Position numbers and translations under genes: made by a program. Shown here piece by piece: positions 60,777-64,000 of a stretch of 64,000 bases of DNA. The notes beneath the pieces were generated by a model. That model searched no databases. It worked only from the letters and a program-made list of their open reading frames with translations, and was not told the origin of the DNA. This DNA comes from Actinokineospora terrae. GTDB taxonomy: Bacteria; Actinomycetota; Actinomycetes; Mycobacteriales; Pseudonocardiaceae. Position 1 is the first letter of the stretch, and every line of letters starts with the position of its first letter. The DNA lies in NCBI RefSeq assembly GCF_900111175.1, contig NZ_FOGI01000008.1, positions 124,001 through 188,000 on the forward strand, read 5' to 3'.

Positions 60777-62573
60777 TCAGTGTCCGATGGCGCGGTCGAG
60801 CAGGTCGAGGAACGACCCGGTGAGCGCGGCGGTGTCCTTGGGGCGCAGCGGGCGGTGCGACTGGAGCAGGGCGTTGACGTAGAGCGCGCGCACCGCGGAC
60901 TCCAGCAGCGCGGTGTCGGCGACCTCGGCGAGCCGGGCCACCAGCGGGTTGCGGGTGTTGAGCACCAGCCGCTGCGCGGCGCCGGACCCGGCGTCGACCA
61001 GGTGCCCGAGCAGGTCCTGCCACAGCGGGTCGGCGCCCGCGCGGGCGTCCTCGGCGTCCTGCCTGCGCTCCCCGTCGGCGTCGGCGATGAGCAGGGCGGG
61101 CAGCGACACCGGGTCGAACTCGCGCAGCGTCGGCTCGCAGTCGTGGTCGTGCAGGACCGCGGTGGCCACCCGGACCGTGTCGGCCAGCGCGGCCTCGGTG
61201 CCCGCGTCGGGGCGGCCGAGCGCGGCCAGCAGTTCCCCGGGGTCGACCCGGCGCGCGGTGTCGGGGCCGTCGCGCTCGGCGATGCGACGCAACAGGTCGG
61301 TGTCGTAGGCGTACCCGGCGTTGACCAGCCCGATGTCCTGGGCGGCGGCGACCGGGGCGAGCTGGCGGAACTCGTCGACGTCCGGGGTGTAGAGCACGGT
61401 CGGGTGGCTGCGGCGGAACTGGCGCAGCGGCATGGCGCCCCGGGTGGTCTCGTACGGCAGCCACCGCTCGGCCAGGCCGAGGAGTTCGTCGTCGACCAGG
61501 GCGAGGGACTTGATGCCCATGTGGTGCGCGGCCAGCAGCGCGCCCGCCCGCTCCGGCTCGGTGGCCGCGAGCCGCACCAGCCAGTCGCGCACCCGGCCGC
61601 CGAGGGCGTCGCGCACGGCCAGCAGCGTCTCGTCCTCGTAGAGCGCCTCGCGGCTCGCGGTCGGGCGGAGCGCGGAGGTGTCCACGACGCACCGCACGAA
61701 GTAGGCCCAGTCCGGCAGCAGGCCCTCCACCGAGGTGCCGACCAGCATCCGCTTCAGGTAGACCCGGTGGGCCTGCCGGGCTCCGGGGTGCGCGCCTTCC
61801 GGTAGGACGAACGCGACCCCGGTGAGTCCGGCGGCGCCGACCTCTAGCGGCAACGCGTCGAACGGCTCGAACCCGAAGACGGCCTTGCAGTACCCGGCCA
61901 TCCGGTCGCGGTGCTCGGCGCTGGTCTCCCCCTCGACCCGGGTCCACGGGAATCCACCCGATGTGACCACCGCCGTGTCGGTGGCGCCCACGACGCGCAC
62001 CTCGTAAGGAAGCAGGGACCCGAACTCGGCGGCCAGCGGCGCGACCGTGGCGTACTCGGCCCAGTGGTCGCAGTCCCGCCTGGGCAGCAGGGTCAGCGTG
62101 GTGCCGACCTCGTCGCGCGCGGAGTCGTCGACCTGCACGGTGTAGGTGCCGTCGTTGCGCCCGGTCCAGCGCACCGCGGGCCCGCCCTTGGCCGAGCGGC
62201 TGACCAGCCGCACCTCGTCGGCGACGAGGAAGCACGAGAGCAGCCCGACGCCGAACTGGCCGAGGAAGTCGCGCCTGGCGAAGCCGAGTTGGTCGCGTTT
62301 GGACGTCCCGCCGAGGGTGGACAGCAGCGCGTGCACCTCGTCCTCGGCCAACCCGATGCCGGTGTCGCGCACCCGCAGCGTCCCGTCACCGGTGTGCTCG
62401 GGGCACTCCAGGGTGATCCGGCGCGGCGCCCCCGGCTCGACCAGCCCCCGCGCGGTGACCGCGTCCACCGCGTTCTGCAGCACCTCGCGCACGTAGACCC
62501 GCGGGCTGCTGTAGAGGTGGTGACTGAGCAGGTCGATGACACCGCGAAGGTTGACACCGAATGTCTGGGCCAA
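60777..62573 (-). CDS. HSP90-like (HtpG-type) ATPase
   Basis: A 598-aa member of the HSP90 branch of GHKL ATPases. The N-domain motifs are REVLQNAVDAVTARG (Mg-binding Asn), VRDTGIGLAEDEVHALLSTL (DxGxG), LGQFGVGLLSCFLVADEV (lid end) and GTTLTLLPRRD. The middle domain has VYLKRMLVGTSVEGLLPDWA and ALRPTASREALYEDE, with the Arg that contacts ATP in HtpG. The C-terminal part is divergent and ends LLDRAIGH, without a eukaryotic MEEVD tail. TTG 62573 (LAQTFGVNLRGVIDLL) has AGAGG about 7 nt upstream. It leads a two-gene operon with the TPR gene. Confidence 0.9.
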   Translation of the reverse strand: MAQTFGVNLRGVIDLLSHHLYSSPRVYVREVLQNAVDAVTARGLVEPGAPRRITLECPEHTGDGTLRVRDTGIGLAEDEVHALLSTLGGTSKRDQLGFARRDFLGQFGVGLLSCFLVADEVRLVSRSAKGGPAVRWTGRNDGTYTVQVDDSARDEVGTTLTLLPRRDCDHWAEYATVAPLAAEFGSLLPYEVRVVGATDTAVVTSGGFPWTRVEGETSAEHRDRMAGYCKAVFGFEPFDALPLEVGAAGLTGVAFVLPEGAHPGARQAHRVYLKRMLVGTSVEGLLPDWAYFVRCVVDTSALRPTASREALYEDETLLAVRDALGGRVRDWLVRLAATEPERAGALLAAHHMGIKSLALVDDELLGLAERWLPYETTRGAMPLRQFRRSHPTVLYTPDVDEFRQLAPVAAAQDIGLVNAGYAYDTDLLRRIAERDGPDTARRVDPGELLAALGRPDAGTEAALADTVRVATAVLHDHDCEPTLREFDPVSLPALLIADADGERRQDAEDARAGADPLWQDLLGHLVDAGSGAAQRLVLNTRNPLVARLAEVADTALLESAVRALYVNALLQSHRPLRPKDTAALTGSFLDLLDRAIGH

Positions 62574-62775
62574 GGTGGACCTCTGCGGGGTAGGGACGCG
62601 GGCGGACGGGCAGGGCGGGCAGGGGCTGGGCAACCGACCGGCCCAGGTCACAGTACAGGCGTCCTATGACATCGGCCCGGCCTTCACCCGGCCGCGCGAA
62701 CCCGTACCGCTACCCGGGGCAACCCCACCGGGCGGCGCTGCGCCAACTCGGTGTCGGACCCCGAGGGCGATCACC

Positions 62776-62809
62776 TAGGATCGAGGCAGCTCACCCGCCC
62801 CGCCGGGTG
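62776..62809 (+). promoter_or_regulatory. Possible pheST promoter and leader hairpin
   Basis: TAGGAT at 62776-62781 could be a -10 box. CACCCG-CCCCGC-CGGGTG (62792-62809) is a perfect 6-bp hairpin at the start of the predicted leader. No T-box or Phe-rich leader peptide is visible. Confidence 0.35.
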
Positions 62810-62853
62810 CGCAGCCGTCCGCACGAGGACCCCCGGGGAGCTGTCCAGAAACC

Positions 62854-63921
62854 ATGTCCGGAGCCAACGACCCGTACGACCCCAAGGAGGTCGCGGCGCT
62901 CTCGCCCGACGTCCTCCAGGCCGCCGTGGAGAAGGCCCGCGAGGAGTTCGGCTCCGCGGCCGACCTCGACGCGCTCGCCTCGGTGAAGCCAGCCCACCTC
63001 GGGGACCGCTCGCCGCTGCTGCAGGCCCGCCGGGAGATCGGCGCGCTGCCCCCGCAGGCGCGCTCGGAGGCGGGCAAGCGGGTCAACGAGGCCCAGGCGC
63101 TGGTGAAGGCCGCCTACGAGGACCGCCTCGCCCGCCTGAAGGTGGAACGCGACGAGCGGGTGCTGCGCGAGGAGGGCGTCGACGTCACCCTCCCGTGGGA
63201 CCGGCGGCCGCGCGGCGCCCGGCACCCGATCACCACGCTCTCGGAGCGCATCGGCGACGTGTTCGTCGGCATGGGCTACGAGATCGCCGAGGGCCCCGAG
63301 CTCGAGGGCGAGTGGTTCAACTTCGACGCGCTGAACTTCAAGAAGGACCACCCGGCGCGCACCATGCAGGACACGTTCTACGCCGGTGCGCGGGACTCCG
63401 GGCTGGTGCTGCGCACGCACACCTCGCCGGTGCAGATCCGCTCGCTGGTCGACCGCGACCTGCCGGTCTACGTGGTGTGCCCCGGTCGGACCTTCCGCAC
63501 CGACGAGCTCGACACCACCCACACCCCGGTCTTCCACCAGGTCGAGGGCCTCGCCGTGGACAAGGGCCTGACCATGGCCCACCTCAAGGGCACGCTGGAC
63601 GCCTTCGCCAGGGCCATCTTCGGCGACGAGGCGCACGTGCGGCTGCGGCCGTCGTTCTTCCCGTTCACCGAGCCCTCCGCCGAGCTCGACGTGTGGTTCA
63701 CCGCCAAGAAGGGCGGCCCCGGCTGGGTCGAGTGGGGCGGCTGCGGGATGGTGAACCCGAACGTCCTGCGCGCCTGCGGCGTCGACCCGGACGTCTACTC
63801 CGGCTTCGCCTTCGGCATGGGCATCGAGCGCACCCTGCAGTTCCGCGACGGCATCCCGGACATGCGCGACATGGTCGAGGGCGACGTCCGGTTCACCCTT
63901 CCCTTCGGCACGGAGGCGTAG
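62854..63921 (+). CDS. pheS: Phenylalanyl-tRNA synthetase alpha subunit
   Basis: A 355-aa class II synthetase subunit. The N-terminal coiled coil (about 1-100) is followed by motif 1-3 regions: HPITTLSERIGDVFVGMGYE, RTHTSPVQIRSLVDRDLPVY, VFHQVEGLAVDKGLTMAHLK, RLRPSFFPFTEPSAELDVWF and FAFGMGIERTLQFRDGIPDM. Length and motif spacing are normal. The start ATG gives MSGANDPYDPKEVAAL. The TAG shares one base with the pheT GTG, so the two subunits are co-translated. Confidence 0.97.
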   Translation: MSGANDPYDPKEVAALSPDVLQAAVEKAREEFGSAADLDALASVKPAHLGDRSPLLQARREIGALPPQARSEAGKRVNEAQALVKAAYEDRLARLKVERDERVLREEGVDVTLPWDRRPRGARHPITTLSERIGDVFVGMGYEIAEGPELEGEWFNFDALNFKKDHPARTMQDTFYAGARDSGLVLRTHTSPVQIRSLVDRDLPVYVVCPGRTFRTDELDTTHTPVFHQVEGLAVDKGLTMAHLKGTLDAFARAIFGDEAHVRLRPSFFPFTEPSAELDVWFTAKKGGPGWVEWGGCGMVNPNVLRACGVDPDVYSGFAFGMGIERTLQFRDGIPDMRDMVEGDVRFTLPFGTEA

Positions 63922-64000
63922 TGCGGATCCCCGTCAGCTGGCTGATCCAGCAGCTCGAACTCACCGAGGACCACCGCGACATCGGCGCGACCGAGATCGC
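63921..64000 (+). CDS. pheT: Phenylalanyl-tRNA synthetase beta subunit (5' end only)
   Basis: GTG 63921 opens VRIPVSWLIQQLELTEDHRD, the usual PheT N terminus (MRVPLSWL-like). The gene runs off the right edge after 26 codons. It overlaps pheS by one base. Confidence 0.92.
   Translation, partial: MRIPVSWLIQQLELTEDHRDIGATEI

Noticed and set aside
62640..62853. T-box or Phe-rich leader peptide before pheS
   Set aside because: No T-box sequence and no short frame with clustered Phe codons. Only a 6-bp hairpin.

Overview
This window is about 64 kb of very GC-rich, densely coding chromosome with many GTG and TTG starts and many 1-4 nt gene overlaps. It looks like a filamentous actinomycete of the order Pseudonocardiales (inference). 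WhiA, RbpA, OpcA, SufR and MptB mark it as actinobacterial. Much of the gene order matches the Mycobacterium tuberculosis stretch from about Rv1408 to Rv1461: sufDB-sufR / mptB-ABC-ABC-ctaA / Rv1455-like / qor / ctaB / tkt-tal-zwf-opcA-pgl / secG-tpiA-pgk-gap / whiA-yvcK-rapZ-uvrC / ribH-ribBA-ribE-ribD-rpe. A methyl-accepting chemotaxis protein would fit a lineage with motile spores, which is inference only.

Layout. 1-5.2 kb: SUF iron-sulfur assembly genes (sufD, sufB), their repressor sufR, and a membrane protein that appears split by a frameshift. 5.3-10.0 kb: mptB mannosyltransferase, an ABC exporter, and heme A synthase ctaA. 10.1-15.2 kb: a small conserved protein, quinone reductase, a MarR/MMPL efflux pair, and an FKBP lipoprotein. 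15.4-18.7 kb: an accessory patch with a three-gene cassette of unknown function, a decayed peptidoglycan-binding gene, and a long non-coding repeat. 18.7-28.3 kb: ctaB and the pentose phosphate operon tkt-tal-pgi-zwf-opcA-pgl. 28.4-36.4 kb: a secreted double-domain phosphodiesterase, fused PabA-PabB, an orphan sensor kinase, a chemotaxis receptor, and a second copy of the repeat in the opposite orientation. 36.5-45.8 kb: rbpA, secG, gap-pgk-tpiA and whiA-yvcK-rapZ-uvrC. 45.9-48.9 kb: a secreted SGNH hydrolase, a Rieske lipoprotein, a MazEF-type toxin-antitoxin pair, and a gene-poor stretch. 48.9-53.6 kb: riboflavin operon and rpe. 53.6-57.7 kb: D-amino-acid oxidase, a NUDIX protein, a heme peroxidase, and an AlkD-like protein. 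57.7-62.6 kb: a third repeat copy, then an HSP90-like ATPase with a large TPR partner. 62.8-64 kb: pheS and the start of pheT.

How the genes work together. Central carbon flow is covered by gap-pgk-tpiA, the complete oxidative branch (zwf, opcA, pgl) and part of the non-oxidative branch (tkt, tal, rpe), with pgi linking to glycolysis. ctaB and ctaA make heme O and then heme A for cytochrome oxidase. The rib genes make riboflavin and so supply FMN and FAD. The most novel material is the dispersed structured repeat family (three copies, two sharing a conserved DnaA-box-like site), the HSP90-TPR pair, and the three-gene cassette at 15.4-17.8 kb.

Limits: all calls come from reading sequence and translations by eye. 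No database or folding program was run. Start sites, promoters and terminators are predictions.
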